Below, in pieces: positions 44,373 to 55,762 of a stretch of 64,000 nt of DNA. Within the stretch, counting starts at the first letter, position 1. Every line of letters starts with the position of its first letter. The notes beneath the pieces were generated by a model. That model saw nothing but the letters and a program-made list of their open reading frames with translations, had not been told where the DNA came from and ran no database searches. The stretch is from Gammaproteobacteria bacterium (lineage in GTDB: Bacteria; Pseudomonadota; Gammaproteobacteria; Enterobacterales; Psychrobiaceae): NCBI GenBank assembly GCA_013214945.1, contig JABSRT010000002.1:62001-126000 (forward strand). Reading direction: 5' to 3'. The position numbers were made by a program, and so were the translations under genes.

Positions 44373-46955
44373 TTAGCTTATCTTCATACTTTGTTTGAGC
44401 ATGTACAATGCTTCTAATGCTTGCTTAGGGCTAAGCTCATCGGGATCTAAAGCGGTTAATTGCTCAATGGTTACTTGATGATTCAATATTGGCTGCGAAG
44501 CAACTGGCTTGATTTTTTTCTGCGGTGTCGCGGGAGTATGTGACAGTTCTAGCTCTTGCAGTTTAGCTTTGGCGGCGTTAGTTACAACCTTGGGTAAACC
44601 GGCTAGTTGGGCCACTTGAATACCGTAACTCTGATTAGCGGCTCCCTCTTCAACATGATGTAAAAAGGCAATGCTATCTTCATACTCTATCGCGTCGAGA
44701 TGAACATTAATAACTTGCGGCAACTGCTCGGTCAGTTGGGTTAGTTCAAAATAATGAGTTGCAAATAAGGTTAACGCTGAGCGTTGCTCTGCGAGGTAAT
44801 GGGCACTGGCCCACGCTAGCGACAAACCATCGAAGGTACTGGTGCCACGGCCAATTTCATCCATCAACACTAAGCTATATTGAGTCGCATTATGTAAGAT
44901 ATTGGCAGTTTCAGTCATTTCAACCATAAAGGTCGAACGGCCGCTGGCCAAGTCATCGGACGCGCCAATGCGAGTAAATATCCGGTCAACTTTACCAATG
45001 GCGGCTTCTCGGGCTGGGACATAACTACCAATATGAGCCATTAAACAGATTAAGGCTGTTTGGCGCATATAAGTCGATTTACCGCCCATGTTGGGGCCGG
45101 TAATAATTAACATTTGGCGCTGTGATGTTAACTCAACTGGGTTAGCAATAAATGGCGCAGACATGACTTGTTCAACAACCGGGTGACGACTCTCTTTTAG
45201 GCTAATACCAATACCATCATGCAAACTCGGACAGTGATAATTATGGGTTTGTGCTCGTTCGGCAAAGTTAGTCAGCACATCTATTTGCGAGATCGCGGCT
45301 GAAGTTCGTTGTAAATTTGCTAGTTGCGGTAATACCTGATCAAACAGTGCTTCGTATAACTGTTTTTCGAGTGCCAAAGCGTTACTTTTACTGCTTAAGA
45401 CTTTATCTTCATGCTCTTTTAGTTCAGCAATGATAAAACGTTCGTTGTTTTTAAGTGTTTGGCGACGGATATAATGAGCCGGTGCATTAACCGCCTGTGC
45501 CTTACTAATTTCAATAAAGAATCCGTGCACCCGGTTGTAGCCGACTTTAAGTGAACTTAAGCCTGTTTCTTCGCGTTCTCGTAACTCTAATTGCTCAAGA
45601 TATTCGGTGGCACCTTGGCTTAAAGCGCGCCAATGATCAAGTTCTTCATTATAACCTGGTGCGATCACACCGCCGTCGCGAATTAAGGTCGGTGGGATCT
45701 CAACGATGGCACGTTCGAGTAATTCAAATAACTCGGGATATTGGTTAATATCGGTTTGTAATTGGTCAAGGCGGCTGCTGTCGTTTTCATTGAGTAGCTG
45801 GTGAAACGTTGGCAACAAGCCCAAGGCATTACGTAGTTTTGAAAAATCGCGTGGTCGGGCAGAGCCCAGTGCAATTCGGCCCAATACGCGTTCAATATCG
45901 CCAACGTGTTTTAATACATCATGCAAGGCTTCGAAGTTTTGTTGTTCAAGCAACGAGCCAATCGCCTGATATCTACCATTTATTAAGTGATGATTACGCG
46001 AAGGCTGATGAATCCATCGTTGCAGCAAGCGGCTGCCCATTGGAGTTGCCGTGTTATCTAAAACCGAAATAAGGGTATTGTCATAACCGCCAGCAATATT
46101 TTGAGTTAACTCTAAATTACGACGCGAGGCAGCATCTAAAATGATGCAATCATCGAGATTAATCAGTTTTATTTGGTTGATTTGCGGTAATGAAACCAAC
46201 TGAGTATCGTTGATATATTGCATGAGGCAGCCCGCAGCAATTAAAGCTATCTTAGCCGTGTCGACGCCAAACCCGGTTAAATTGTCGGTCGAAAACTGGC
46301 GGTTGAGCAGCTTAGTGGCGGTCGACAAATCAAACTCCCACGGCGGGCAAGCTCGCAGACCACTGCGTTTCTCGATTAGTTCAATCTTGTGCCACTGCTC
46401 TGGATGTAATAATTCTGCAGGATTAGTACGATGAAGTTCTGATTCAAAGGCTTCAACACTGGGCAGTTCTGAGATCAGGAACTCACCACTGGCAATATCT
46501 AATGTCGCGTACCCAAACACCTCATTGTGTTGATAGACACAGGCGACAATATTGTCTTTACGGTCAGACAATAAGGCCTCGTCGCTAATGGTGCCAGGAG
46601 TGATCACTCGTACGACTTTACGCTCAACCGGGCCTTTACTGGTCGCAGGATCGCCAATTTGCTCACAAATGGCAACCGAAACACCGAGGTTTACTAATTT
46701 AACCAAATAATTTTCTACGGCATGATAAGGCACACCAGCCATCGGGATAGGCGAACCACCGGCTTTACCACGTGCAGTCAAAGATATGCCTAATAAAGTC
46801 GAGGCCTGTTTGGCATCGTCAAAAAACACTTCATAAAAATCACCCATCCGGTAAAACAGTAAGGTGTCAGGATACTCAGACTTTATGGTCAAATACTGCC
46901 TCATCATCGGCGTATGATTGGCCAATGATTCAGGTGTTAACGGTGCTTTTTGCAT
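44373..46955 (-). CDS. mutS: DNA mismatch repair ATPase MutS
   Basis: MutS recognises mismatches and recruits MutL. The 860-residue protein has the Phe-x-Glu mismatch clamp in [12 protein letters not shown] (near 36), Walker [15 protein letters not shown], Walker B/signature [13 protein letters not shown] and a C-terminal tetramerisation-type tail. Length is usual. It is convergent with rpoS and divergent from recA. Confidence 0.97.
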   Translation of the reverse strand: MQKAPLTPESLANHTPMMRQYLTIKSEYPDTLLFYRMGDFYEVFFDDAKQASTLLGISLTARGKAGGSPIPMAGVPYHAVENYLVKLVNLGVSVAICEQIGDPATSKGPVERKVVRVITPGTISDEALLSDRKDNIVACVYQHNEVFGYATLDIASGEFLISELPSVEAFESELHRTNPAELLHPEQWHKIELIEKRSGLRACPPWEFDLSTATKLLNRQFSTDNLTGFGVDTAKIALIAAGCLMQYINDTQLVSLPQINQIKLINLDDCIILDAASRRNLELTQNIAGGYDNTLISVLDNTATPMGSRLLQRWIHQPSRNHHLINGRYQAIGSLLEQQNFEALHDVLKHVGDIERVLGRIALGSARPRDFSKLRNALGLLPTFHQLLNENDSSRLDQLQTDINQYPELFELLERAIVEIPPTLIRDGGVIAPGYNEELDHWRALSQGATEYLEQLELREREETGLSSLKVGYNRVHGFFIEISKAQAVNAPAHYIRRQTLKNNERFIIAELKEHEDKVLSSKSNALALEKQLYEALFDQVLPQLANLQRTSAAISQIDVLTNFAERAQTHNYHCPSLHDGIGISLKESRHPVVEQVMSAPFIANPVELTSQRQMLIITGPNMGGKSTYMRQTALICLMAHIGSYVPAREAAIGKVDRIFTRIGASDDLASGRSTFMVEMTETANILHNATQYSLVLMDEIGRGTSTFDGLSLAWASAHYLAEQRSALTLFATHYFELTQLTEQLPQVINVHLDAIEYEDSIAFLHHVEEGAANQSYGIQVAQLAGLPKVVTNAAKAKLQELELSHTPATPQKKIKPVASQPILNHQVTIEQLTALDPDELSPKQALEALYMLKQSMKIS

Positions 46956-47095
46956 GCTTTATTCGCTTAAATGATATCGGGTAAAATACTGTGCAAGGAT
47001 ACGTTATTGTCGAGTTAAGCGAAAGGCGAAATAAAGCAAAATAGCCGATATCATAGGCTTGTGATCGCACTGGTTAAAAAAAAACAACTAAACAC

Positions 47096-47123
47096 TTGAT
47101 ACTGTATGATCGTACAGTATACT
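47096..47123 (+). promoter_or_regulatory. recA promoter
   Basis: TTGATA (47096-47101) and TATACT (47118-47123) are 16 bases apart, with the LexA box laid between and across them. The arrangement copies the E. coli recA promoter almost exactly. Confidence 0.92.
47100..47119 (+). promoter_or_regulatory. LexA (SOS) box of recA
   Basis: TACTGTATGATCGTACAGTA is a full 20-base LexA operator with perfect CTGT-N8-ACAG. It overlaps the -35/-10 spacer, so LexA binding would block recA transcription until SOS induction. Confidence 0.95.
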
Positions 47124-47164
47124 AGGTCGCATAAACTATTAATCGAATGCAGACGGAGCCATCA

Positions 47165-48205
47165 ATGGACAGTAATAAGAGCAAGGCGTTAGAAGCCGCA
47201 CTAGGCCAGATCGAAAAACAATTTGGTAAAGGTTCAATCATGCGTCTAGGGGAAGCTAAGGCGCTGAACATTGATTCGATCTCTACTGGTTCATTGGGGT
47301 TAGATATTGCGTTAGGCATAGGCGGTTTACCAATGGGGCGTGTGGTTGAAATTTACGGCCCAGAATCTTCAGGTAAAACTACCTTAACGTTACAAGTAAT
47401 CGCCGAAGCGCAAAAAGAAGGTAAAACTTGTGCTTTTGTTGATGCTGAGCATGCATTAGACCCAATTTACGCGGTTAAGTTGGGTGTTAATATCAATAAC
47501 TTATTAGTTTCACAACCTGATACTGGTGAGCAAGCACTTGAAATTGTTGATATGTTGACTCGCTCTGGCGCGGTTGATGTTATCGTTATCGATTCGGTAG
47601 CCGCTTTAACCCCACGAGCTGAAATTGAAGGCGACATGGGCGACTCGCACATGGGTCTGCAAGCTCGATTAATGTCGCAGGCGCTGCGTAAACTAACCGG
47701 TAATATTAAACGCTCAAACACCTTAGTTATTTTCATTAACCAAATCCGAATGAAAATTGGGGTAATGTTTGGTAATCCAGAAACAACAACCGGTGGTAAT
47801 GCACTTAAGTTTTATGCGTCGGTTCGTTTAGATATTCGCCGGATTGGTGCCGTTAAAAACGGTGATGAAATCGTTGGTAATGAAACTCGAGTTAAAGTGG
47901 TAAAAAACAAAGTGTCACCACCGTTTAAACAAGCTGAATTCCAAATTTTATACGGTGAAGGCACGTCAAAATACGGCGAGCTTATTGACTGGGGTGTAAA
48001 AGAAAAGCTCGTTGAAAAAGCCGGCGCTTGGTACAGCTACAAGGGCAGTAAAATTGGTCAAGGTAAAGCGAACAGCATTAAGTTCTTAAAAGAGAACCCT
48101 GAAATTTCTGATGAGATTGAAAAACTGTTACGCGATGCGTTACTGATCAAGCCAACTGATGAGCCTGATGCTATCGAGCCAGCCGCTAAAGATGGCGAAA
48201 AATAG
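47165..48205 (+). CDS. recA: recombinase RecA
   Basis: RecA forms the strand-exchange filament and triggers LexA self-cleavage. The ATG at 47165 (346 residues) follows GGAG at 6 bases and matches family starts; an upstream in-frame ATG at 47147 precedes this site. Walker A is GPESSGKTT near residue 66. The L2 region [16 protein letters not shown] and an acidic C-terminal tail are present. No recX follows, unlike most relatives. Confidence 0.98.
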   Translation: MDSNKSKALEAALGQIEKQFGKGSIMRLGEAKALNIDSISTGSLGLDIALGIGGLPMGRVVEIYGPESSGKTTLTLQVIAEAQKEGKTCAFVDAEHALDPIYAVKLGVNINNLLVSQPDTGEQALEIVDMLTRSGAVDVIVIDSVAALTPRAEIEGDMGDSHMGLQARLMSQALRKLTGNIKRSNTLVIFINQIRMKIGVMFGNPETTTGGNALKFYASVRLDIRRIGAVKNGDEIVGNETRVKVVKNKVSPPFKQAEFQILYGEGTSKYGELIDWGVKEKLVEKAGAWYSYKGSKIGQGKANSIKFLKENPEISDEIEKLLRDALLIKPTDEPDAIEPAAKDGEK

Positions 48206-48639
48206 TTTTTTAACAGACGTGAGTGATATCAGTCTTTAAGTCGAGGCCGCAGCCATTCGGTTGCTGCCTCGGCGTGAACACTCACCGCTAGAACTCGTTA
48301 CTAAGTTACGCCTACCAAATTTTTCCTGAGCCGCTCTCATTAATAGTCAGGCTATATCGAATTTCGCACGAGTTAATATCTATAAGCATTATAGCCAGCA
48401 CTATTGAGCGAACAAACCGAAAAACCTGTCAAGAATGATTAACAACTGTCCTAAACCCCTCCTGAGTATTCATCCAAAAATTGTTCTAAATATCTTGCTG
48501 CGTAGCTAAATAGACCCTAAGTTAGCTTTTTTACAGGTTGTACTAGCTCAATTGCACATCGGACGTTTATAATAACAAGTATTTTTTATGCTATTAGATT
48601 TTACTATTAGCCAGATATAACGATTTTAGGAAAAGCCGC
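48206..48639. other. gene-free stretch between recA and alaS
   Basis: recX normally occupies this place, but no frame or remnant of it can be read. The first part forms a hairpin (listed separately). The rest is AT-rich, with a TATAAT at 48568-48573 lacking a good -35, and probably carries the alaS promoter. Confidence 0.55.
48219..48285 (+). terminator. large hairpin after recA
   Basis: The inner stem pairs 48242-48254 with 48259-48271 (13 bp, one mismatch and one G-U). The outer arms GTGAGTG (48219-48225) and CACTCAC (48279-48285) also pair. There is no T-tract, so it may terminate or stabilise the recA transcript. Confidence 0.5.
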
Positions 48640-51240
48640 ATGCATATGACAACTGCCGAAATAAGAAACGCATTTTTAGAGTATTACCAAAAGCAACAGC
48701 ACCAAATTGTTGAGAGTGGTTCATTAGTTCCTGGTAACGATGCAACGTTATTATTTACCAATGCTGGCATGGTGCCATTTAAAGATGTTTTTCTTGGCAG
48801 TGATACGCGCTCATATAATCGTGCTGTATCATCACAGCGCTGTGTGCGTGCTGGTGGTAAGCACAACGACTTAGATAATGTTGGTTATACTGCTCGTCAC
48901 CACACGTTCTTTGAAATGTTAGGTAACTTTAGTTTTGGTGATTACTTTAAGCGTGAAGCAATTCAGTTTGCGTGGACGTTCTTAACAGAAGTATTGCAAT
49001 TGCCAAAAGAAAAATTGTGGATAACCGTCTTTGAAGAAGATTTAGAAGCTGAACAAATTTGGCTTAATGAGATTGGTGCTGATCCAGCGCGTTTATCACG
49101 TATTGGTGCTAAAGATAATTTTTGGTCGATGGGTGACACCGGACCGTGTGGTCCTTGTTCTGAAATTTTCTTTGACCACGGTGAAGAGATTCCTGGTGGA
49201 CCTCCTGGTACGCCTGAAGAAGACGGCGATCGTTATATTGAAATTTGGAACCTAGTGTTCATGCAATTTAACCGTCAGGCCGATGGCACGATGGAAGATT
49301 TACCGAAACCTTCGGTTGATACCGGCATGGGCTTAGAACGAATTGCTGCCATTATGCAAGGTGTTCATAGCAACTATGAAATCGACATTTTTGAAAATTT
49401 AATTGGCGCTGCGGCAAAGATTATTGGCACTGATGATCTTAAAAATAAGTCACTTCGGGTAATTGCCGATCATATTCGTGCTTGTTCGTTTTTAATTAGC
49501 GATGGCGTAATGCCAGCTAGTGATGGCCGCGGTTATGTGTTGCGACGAATTATTCGTCGTGCGGTCCGCCATGGTCATAGCCTTGGCGCACAAGACGTAT
49601 TCTTCTATAAGTTAGTAGACGAATTAATCGTGCAAATGGGTGACGCTTACCCTGAGCTTGAAAAAAACAAAAGCATTATTGTTAGAATGTTAAAGGCAGA
49701 AGAAGAGCAGTTCGCTCGTACTTTAGAGCGTGGTTTGATTATTCTAGATGAGGCATTAAAAACCATTGACGGTAAAGTTGTCGATGGCGAATTAGTCTTT
49801 AAATTATATGACACTTATGGCTTCCCAGCTGATTTAACCGCTGATATTGCACGCGAGCGTGATTTTGTGATTGACCAAGCTGGCTTTGATTCAGCAATGG
49901 CGGCACAGCGTTTACGCGCGCAAAAGGCCAGTAACTTCGGTATCGATTATAACGAACAGTTAAAGCTAGAAGGCGAAACGGAATTTGTTGGTTACAACCA
50001 GATGGTTAATCAATCAAAAATTAAAGATCTAATTATTGATGGCGCAAGTGTTGAGTCTGTCAGTGTTGGGCAAAGCGCGTTATTGATTCTGGATCAAACG
50101 GCATTCTACGCTGAATCGGGTGGTCAAATTGGCGACACCGGTATTATTGAAACTGCAAGTGGCCACTTTAAGGTGGCTGACACCACCAAAGTGGGTCATG
50201 TTTTTGCGCATCGTGGTGAAATGGTCTCTGGTGAAATTAAGTTGGGTGAGCTTGCCACAGCGACAATCGATACTGCCCGTCGCAATGATATTGCGTTAAA
50301 TCATTCGGTCACTCATATTCTTCATTCGATATTGCGTCAAGAGTTAGGCGATCATGTTTCACAAAAAGGTTCGTTAGTTGAAGCTGAAAAGATGCGATTT
50401 GATTTCGCGCATTATGAAGGTGTTAGCGCCGCTAAATTACAAAAAATAGAGCGCTTGGTTAATGATTACATTCGTTTGAATGTTGCCGTTACCACTAAAG
50501 TAACTAATATTGAAGCGGCAAAAGAAGCCGGTGCAATGGCTTTATTTGGCGAAAAGTACGGTGATGAAGTTCGAGTTGTAGATATGGGCGAATTATCGGT
50601 TGAGCTGTGTGGCGGTACGCATGTTAGCAATACTGGTGATATTGGCCTGTTTAAAATTATCTCAGAAGCTGGCATTGCTGCCGGTGTTCGTCGTATCGAA
50701 GTGGTTACTGGTGCTTATGCCTTCGCGCATGTTCAAGCATTAGAAACCAAGCTTGCTGCGACGGCAGCGGTAATCAAGTCTGATCCAGCCAGCTTAATTG
50801 AAAAATCTCAAGCTTTGGTCGACAAGAACCGTCAACTAGAAAAAGAGCTTAGTGAGCTTAAAGCTAAGTTAGCAAGTCAACAGGGCGCAGGTTTGTTAGA
50901 TCAGGTTAGCGAAATCAATGGCATTAAGGTGTTAGTCGCTCAGCTTGAAGGTGTTGACAGTAAAACGTTACGCGGCTCGGTCGATGAGTTAAAGAATAAA
51001 CTCGGTTCTGGCATTGTGATGCTAGCCGTTGCAGAAGGCAACAAAGTGAGTTTAATCAGTGGTGTTACCAAAGACCTTATTTCGAAAGTGAAGGCTGGTG
51101 AGCTAGTTAACATGGTTGCGCAGCAGGTAGGCGGTAAAGGCGGCGGTCGCCCTGATATGGCAATGGCTGGGGGTTCAGATGTTGCGGCGTTACCAGCTGC
51201 TCTTGCAAGCGTTGCTGGTTGGTTAAGTGAAAAGCTATAA
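48640..51240 (+). CDS. alaS: alanyl-tRNA synthetase
   Basis: AlaRS charges tRNA-Ala and edits Ser/Gly mischarging. The 866-residue protein contains [15 protein letters not shown] near 40, the class II aminoacylation domain, the editing-site motifs HSVTH and [13 protein letters not shown], and a C-terminal DHHA1/C-Ala domain ([15 protein letters not shown]). The start at 48640 has AGGA 9 bases upstream; a second ATG follows two codons later. A strong terminator follows. Confidence 0.98.
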   Translation: MHMTTAEIRNAFLEYYQKQQHQIVESGSLVPGNDATLLFTNAGMVPFKDVFLGSDTRSYNRAVSSQRCVRAGGKHNDLDNVGYTARHHTFFEMLGNFSFGDYFKREAIQFAWTFLTEVLQLPKEKLWITVFEEDLEAEQIWLNEIGADPARLSRIGAKDNFWSMGDTGPCGPCSEIFFDHGEEIPGGPPGTPEEDGDRYIEIWNLVFMQFNRQADGTMEDLPKPSVDTGMGLERIAAIMQGVHSNYEIDIFENLIGAAAKIIGTDDLKNKSLRVIADHIRACSFLISDGVMPASDGRGYVLRRIIRRAVRHGHSLGAQDVFFYKLVDELIVQMGDAYPELEKNKSIIVRMLKAEEEQFARTLERGLIILDEALKTIDGKVVDGELVFKLYDTYGFPADLTADIARERDFVIDQAGFDSAMAAQRLRAQKASNFGIDYNEQLKLEGETEFVGYNQMVNQSKIKDLIIDGASVESVSVGQSALLILDQTAFYAESGGQIGDTGIIETASGHFKVADTTKVGHVFAHRGEMVSGEIKLGELATATIDTARRNDIALNHSVTHILHSILRQELGDHVSQKGSLVEAEKMRFDFAHYEGVSAAKLQKIERLVNDYIRLNVAVTTKVTNIEAAKEAGAMALFGEKYGDEVRVVDMGELSVELCGGTHVSNTGDIGLFKIISEAGIAAGVRRIEVVTGAYAFAHVQALETKLAATAAVIKSDPASLIEKSQALVDKNRQLEKELSELKAKLASQQGAGLLDQVSEINGIKVLVAQLEGVDSKTLRGSVDELKNKLGSGIVMLAVAEGNKVSLISGVTKDLISKVKAGELVNMVAQQVGGKGGGRPDMAMAGGSDVAALPAALASVAGWLSEKL

Positions 51241-51258
51241 TTAGCCATTTTAGTGTTT

Positions 51259-51287
51259 AAAAAGCCCCGAAATATCGGGGCTTTTTT
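51259..51287 (+). terminator. intrinsic terminator of alaS
   Basis: Stem AAAAAGCCCCGA/TCGGGGCTTTTT with a 4-base loop and T6, 18 bases after the stop. Confidence 0.95.
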
Positions 51288-51871
51288 GTTATTAGCCCGT
51301 GACCATTGGACAAGCTGAAATTTGACTGATTGCGTGTATAAGCACGATCATAGTGATAGATTTAAGCTCGGTACTGAACTCTGTGCTAGCGAGTCAATTA
51401 GTTAGCTATGGATTCTAAATCGAACGATAACGCTGCAGTCATTGCTTGTAGCGATAGTCAAATCATTCATAGCAATACAATTTTCGATATTGTTCTGAGT
51501 TAGTTTGGCAGTAATTCTTGTAGTGTTCGTGGTGTTTTGCACGTCAATGTGCTGAATCGTGATTACTTGTGGTCAATAAACGCGCATGCGTGCTACTTTG
51601 TTTGCAAATCTTGAGGTTAGCTTATTGCTGGTTCATTAAGTTGCAAGACTGATCTTTTCTACTGTAATTGCATGATATTAATTAATTTATTGTTGATTTA
51701 TTGTCAAATCCTTTGTGGGCATAGGCTCTGGCGTGATTATTAGATTTAAAAAAATCGTAAAAACTACTCCTTAAGCTCTGATATAGATATATAATTTAGG
51801 GCATGGAGTATTGTATACTTCATACGATTTAAAAATCGGGGTCAATCGGAAATTAGTTACAGGAGTCGTTT
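51288..51871. other. gene-free stretch between alaS and csrA
   Basis: lysC lies here in Shewanella-type order, but no coding remnant was recognised. The last 130 bases are AT-rich with candidate -10 boxes (TATAAT at 51790-51795, TATACT near 51814), consistent with several csrA promoters. Confidence 0.5.
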
Positions 51872-52060
51872 ATGTTAATTTTAACTCGCCGTGTTGGTGA
51901 AACTTTAATGATCGGAGATGAAGTTACAGTCACCGTTTTAGGCGTTAAGGGAAATCAGGTTCGCATTGGTGTCAATGCTCCTAAAGAAGTCGCTGTTCAT
52001 CGTGAAGAGATTTACATGCGAATCCAACAAGAGAAATCATCCGATAGCGAAAACGTTTGA
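51872..52060 (+). CDS. csrA: carbon storage regulator CsrA
   Basis: This RNA-binding dimer represses or stabilises mRNAs by binding GGA motifs near ribosome-binding sites. The 62-residue protein has [16 protein letters not shown] at the start, [24 protein letters not shown] with the binding Arg (VHREE), and a short polar tail. Its own Shine-Dalgarno sequence ACAGGAG contains a GGA, so autoregulation is plausible. A terminator follows, then two tRNAs. Confidence 0.97.
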   Translation: MLILTRRVGETLMIGDEVTVTVLGVKGNQVRIGVNAPKEVAVHREEIYMRIQQEKSSDSENV

Positions 52061-52070
52061 TGGTTAATCG

Positions 52071-52095
52071 AAAAGCACTTTATAGTGCTTTTTTT
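52071..52095 (+). terminator. intrinsic terminator of csrA
   Basis: Stem AAAAGCACT/AGTGCTTTT with a 4-base loop and a T7 tail. Confidence 0.9.
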
Positions 52096-52245
52096 GTTTT
52101 TGGGGCTTTATTGTCCCAGTAGCACCTTTTCTAGGTGTAATTTGTGATTTCCCCAAGTAAAACTCGAATTTTTAGGTGGTATTGAGTGTATTTTGTTCTA
52201 AACGTTCAAAATCGCAGCGCTTAGAAAAAACCTTAATAAAAATGT

Positions 52246-52273
52246 TTGACTTATTTTGGGGATTCCGTATTAT
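52246..52273 (+). promoter_or_regulatory. promoter of tRNA-Ser/tRNA-Arg
   Basis: TTGACT (52246-52251) and TATTAT (52268-52273) are 16 bases apart and are followed by the GC-rich discriminator ACGCCGC before the tRNA. Typical stable-RNA promoter. Confidence 0.75.
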
Positions 52274-52284
52274 ACGCCGCATCC

Positions 52285-52376
52285 GGAGAGGTGGCCGAGT
52301 GGCCGAAGGCGCTCCCCTGCTAAGGGAGTATGGGCTTTAAATCCCATCGAGGGTTCGAATCCCTCCTTCTCCGCCA
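52285..52376 (+). tRNA. tRNA-Ser (GCT)
   Basis: A type II tRNA with a long variable arm. Acceptor GGAGAGG/CTTCTCC (one G-U), anticodon loop CTGCTAA giving GCT, encoded CCA. Confidence 0.98.
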
Positions 52377-52395
52377 TTTGTTTTTTATGATTAGT

Positions 52396-52472
52396 GCGCA
52401 TGTAGCTCAGCTGGATAGAGTACCTGGCTACGAACCAGGCGGTCGGAGGTTCGACTCCTTCCATGCGCGCCA
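52396..52472 (+). tRNA. tRNA-Arg (ACG)
   Basis: Acceptor GCGCATG/CATGCGC, anticodon loop CTACGAA giving ACG (read as ICG after deamination), encoded CCA. Co-transcribed with tRNA-Ser 19 bases upstream. Confidence 0.98.
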
Positions 52473-52516
52473 CTTCCTTTCTTTTTGTATAGTCCCTAGT
52501 TATTCTTTATTATCTC

Positions 52517-52549
52517 TTAGTTATTCCTTAGTTATTCCTTAGTTATACT
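52517..52549. repeat. 11-bp tandem repeat TTAGTTATTCC
   Basis: Two perfect units and a third partial unit lie downstream of tRNA-Arg, with a looser related copy just before. Confidence 0.6.
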
Positions 52550-52867
52550 TTATTCCCCCTGATATACTTTTTATTATTTATAGTTCTCTTTAGTTAATTC
52601 TTTAGTAATTATTTCTATGATCAATAATCGTGATATTAATTTTATTAATATTGAGCATACGGCTCGAAATCTCCTATTACAGCACTAATTCCTGATGAGA
52701 GGGTATCAACCCTAATAACCCGTTATTAGTCGGCAACGTTCTTCTGCGTTAGTTTTACAAGTACAAGTGGTCAATCATTTAATGCCATTGGTATTGGCTC
52801 TGTTGTACTAAAGTGTTGCCATTAGAACAGCAAGTCGCCGTAAATCCATCGCTACTGCTGCGGACTT

Positions 52868-52888
52868 CCTAATGCCACTGGCATTAGG
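52868..52888. repeat. perfect 9-bp palindrome in the gene-free region
   Basis: CCTAATGCC and GGCATTAGG flank a 3-base loop. A related word, AATGCCATTGGTATTGG, occurs about 90 bases upstream, so the hairpin may be part of a repeat family or a structured RNA. Confidence 0.7.
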
Positions 52889-53680
52889 GTTCTGCCTACG
52901 TCCGGGGCTCTGGATCAGCATCTCGGCAATAGCTCCTCGGTAATTGCTCCTGCATTACTCTAATTATGCCCGTCCATGGCCTAAATGCATTGCCCTAATA
53001 TCTTACATCCATGTAAGAGCATGCTGCTCAAGCTTGCTTTCTCAGGCACATAACTACATTTAAGGGGAACAGAATCATTGATCTTAGTATCGATATGGAT
53101 GTTTGATGTAAAAACAAATCGAATGTCAGGTATAAATTAATTCTACCCACGCACCACAAGATTATACATTTACTATTATTGGAATAACCGAACTGGCTAT
53201 TAGCCGTGTTTAATTTGATCCAATGTTAAAATTAATACCTCAACCTCCCTAGGCTTCTACTAATTATTGTCGTTAAGCTCTCTATAATCTTTGGTCTATA
53301 TCGAAGATAACCCTGATGAATGAAATGGGACATATTGGGTCACTAATGCCCCAAAATGGTTCGATATCATCAAAGAATGTCTATTTTGGGCTGTTTTTTG
53401 CCGTTTTGTTGCCAATTCTTTACAGCGTTAATGCTAAATTAGAGCAACTTGGTTAAGTTGTCTGACCAATTGTTCTTGATTCAAACGAATTCTACGGGTA
53501 TAAAGTTTACCTATAAATGTAATTGTTGTTGCGTAATTGTTAAGATGTTGTGTTTTTATTCGTATTTTATGAATATAAAGTCAATATGAGGCCGCATAGA
53601 GCAGCATTACGTGAATCAATATTCAATCGAACGTTTGAATATGTTGTCGTGTTGTAGTTTTTTATTGCAAGGTATTAGTT

Positions 53681-53947
53681 ATGGATATATCGCAAGCGTT
53701 AGGAATGGCAGCAAATATCATGTTGTTAGGCATGGTTTGTGTTTTTTCTTTTCTTGGGTTGCTCGTGGTTGCGGTCCAACTTTTGGCTAAGTTTTGCCCA
53801 GAAGAAGCCCCTGTGACACCCGTTAAGTCTGGCCTAGCGAATCAGCCCGGCCTAGCAAATAATCAAGTTAATCCGAATGTAGTTGCCGCTATTTCTGCAG
53901 CCGTTCATAAATATCGTAACTCTCGTGGCAAGCCACAAGATAAATAG
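53681..53947 (+). CDS. oadG: oxaloacetate decarboxylase gamma subunit
   Basis: OadG is the small membrane anchor that joins OadA and OadB in the Na+-pumping decarboxylase. The 88-residue protein has one hydrophobic helix (about 13-38) and a polar C-terminal tail rich in Pro, Asn and Lys. A His/Lys-rich end often coordinates zinc in relatives; here one His is present. It leads the oadG-oadA-oadB operon, which secures the call despite low sequence conservation. Confidence 0.88.
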   Translation: MDISQALGMAANIMLLGMVCVFSFLGLLVVAVQLLAKFCPEEAPVTPVKSGLANQPGLANNQVNPNVVAAISAAVHKYRNSRGKPQDK

Positions 53948-53963
53948 TACTAAGGAATATTTT

Positions 53964-55754
53964 ATGTCTAAGCGCCTAGCCCTCACCGATGTTGTTTTAC
54001 GAGATGCACATCAATCATTGTTAGCGACTCGTTTTCGTTTGGAAGATATGCTTCCTATTGCTGATAAACTCGACAAAATTGGCTTTTGGTCGCTCGAAAC
54101 CTGGGGCGGAGCAACTTTTGATTCGTGTATTCGTTATCTTGGTGAAGATCCGTGGCATCGTATTCGTGAATTAAAAAAAGCGATGCCCAATACTCGCCAG
54201 CAGATGTTACTGCGTGGCCAAAATTTACTTGGTTATCGTCATTATGCAGATGACGTTGTCACTAAATTTGTTGAACGTGCTCATACGAGTGGCGTTGATG
54301 TGTTTCGGATCTTTGATGCGATGAATGATGTTCGTAACCTTGATACTGCGGTTAAGTCGGTATTAAAGGTTGGTGGGCATGCTCAAGGCACCATTTCATA
54401 TACCACTAGCCCAGTGCACAATTTGCAAATGTGGTTAGATATGGCCAAGCGTCTTGAAGACATGGGTTGTCATTCTATTGCGATTAAAGACATGGCGGGT
54501 TTGTTGAAGCCTTTTGAAGCTTATGAATTGGTTACTAGCCTTAAACAGACGGTTGATTTGCCTATTTCAATGCATTGCCATGCAACGACGGGTTTGTCTA
54601 CGGCCACTTATCAAAAAGCGATTGAAGCTGGTATTGATGTTTTAGACACTGCTTGTTCTTCAATGAGCTCAACGTACGGCCATACTGCGACTGAAACCGT
54701 GGTAGCGATGACCGACGGTACCGAATATGAAACAGGGCTAGATTTAGTTTTGCTTGAGGAAGTGGCAGCCTATTTCCGCGAAGTGCGTAAAAAATACGCC
54801 AAATTTGAAGGTAGTTTACGTGGCGTTGATGCGCGTATTTTATTAGCGCAGGTTCCTGGTGGCATGTTAACTAACATGGAAAGTCAGCTTAAAGAGCAGG
54901 GCGCCGGTGACAAAATGGACGAAGTATTACTTGAGATACCTAAGGTTCGTGAAGATTTAGGCTTTTTACCGCTAGTAACACCAACGTCACAAATCGTCGG
55001 TACGCAAGCGGTGCTCAACATCTTAACGGGTGAACGATATAAAACGATCACCAAAGAAACCGCAGGTGTTTTAAAAGGCGAATACGGCGCTACTGCTGCT
55101 CCGAAAAATGCCGAGTTGCAAGCGCGAGTATTAGACGGCGCGCAAGAAATAACATGTCGTCCGGCTGATTTAATCGATGATGAGTTTGAATCGTTAAAGG
55201 CCGAATTACAAAAATTAGCGGCAGAGAAAAATATTACCCTAGCTGACGAGATTGACGATGATGTATTAATTTATGCGTTATTCCCGCAAATTGGTTTGAA
55301 ATTTTTAGAAAATCGCAATAATCCAGATGCATTCGAACCTGCACCTGGTACTGAGCCTGAACCTGAACCTGAACCAACAGCGGTTGCACCAGTGGCGCAA
55401 GCTGCAGGTACGCCAGAGAGCTATAGTGTGCGGGTTAATGGTCAAGTTTACCAAGTTGAAGTTGCCGCAGGTGGCGACATTAGCAATATTGCACCGATGG
55501 CAGCCGGCGCAGCCCCTGTTAACGTGGCAGCAGCATCTAGTGGCGAGCCACTTAATGCGCCACTGTCGGGTAATATCTTTAAGGTTTTAGTTCAGCCTGG
55601 GCAACAAGTTGAAGCCGGTGAAGTGGTTATTATTCTCGAAGCCATGAAGATGGAAACGGAAATCCGTGCTGTTAACGGCGGGGTTATTGGCCAGGTAAGC
55701 ATCAAAGAAGGTGACAGCGTTACTGTTGGTCAGCTCTTGATGACAATAGGTTAG
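53964..55754 (+). CDS. oadA: oxaloacetate decarboxylase alpha subunit
   Basis: OadA transfers the carboxyl group of oxaloacetate to biotin. The ATG at 53964 (596 residues) follows AAGGAAT; the longer open frame from 53883 overlaps oadG. The HMGL-like carboxyltransferase domain starts with [17 protein letters not shown]. Then come the PYC_OADA domain, a linker with an (EP)4 run and a C-terminal biotinyl domain with the acceptor Lys in EAMKMETEI. The product works with OadB to couple decarboxylation to sodium export. Confidence 0.97.
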   Translation: MSKRLALTDVVLRDAHQSLLATRFRLEDMLPIADKLDKIGFWSLETWGGATFDSCIRYLGEDPWHRIRELKKAMPNTRQQMLLRGQNLLGYRHYADDVVTKFVERAHTSGVDVFRIFDAMNDVRNLDTAVKSVLKVGGHAQGTISYTTSPVHNLQMWLDMAKRLEDMGCHSIAIKDMAGLLKPFEAYELVTSLKQTVDLPISMHCHATTGLSTATYQKAIEAGIDVLDTACSSMSSTYGHTATETVVAMTDGTEYETGLDLVLLEEVAAYFREVRKKYAKFEGSLRGVDARILLAQVPGGMLTNMESQLKEQGAGDKMDEVLLEIPKVREDLGFLPLVTPTSQIVGTQAVLNILTGERYKTITKETAGVLKGEYGATAAPKNAELQARVLDGAQEITCRPADLIDDEFESLKAELQKLAAEKNITLADEIDDDVLIYALFPQIGLKFLENRNNPDAFEPAPGTEPEPEPEPTAVAPVAQAAGTPESYSVRVNGQVYQVEVAAGGDISNIAPMAAGAAPVNVAAASSGEPLNAPLSGNIFKVLVQPGQQVEAGEVVIILEAMKMETEIRAVNGGVIGQVSIKEGDSVTVGQLLMTIG

Positions 55755-55762
55755 AGGTTGCT

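Larger units (their letters stand above)
52473..53680. other. 1.2-kb gene-free region with palindromes
   Basis: No frame with coding character was found on either strand. It contains an 11-base tandem repeat (52517-52549), a perfect 9-bp hairpin at 52868-52888, a 7-bp inverted repeat at 53002-53017 and a GC-richer block around 52830-53050. That block contains GGATTTACGGCG (as its complement), also seen with one change near 5930. The AT-rich end (53470-53680) should hold the oad promoter. Confidence 0.55.

Noticed and set aside
51408..51503. 31-residue ORF (MDSKSNDNAAV..) between alaS and csrA
   Set aside because: No Shine-Dalgarno sequence and no recognisable relation to lysC; length is within chance.
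52270..52542. ORFs on both strands across tRNA-Ser and tRNA-Arg
   Set aside because: Both overlap the tRNA genes and translate tRNA sequence.
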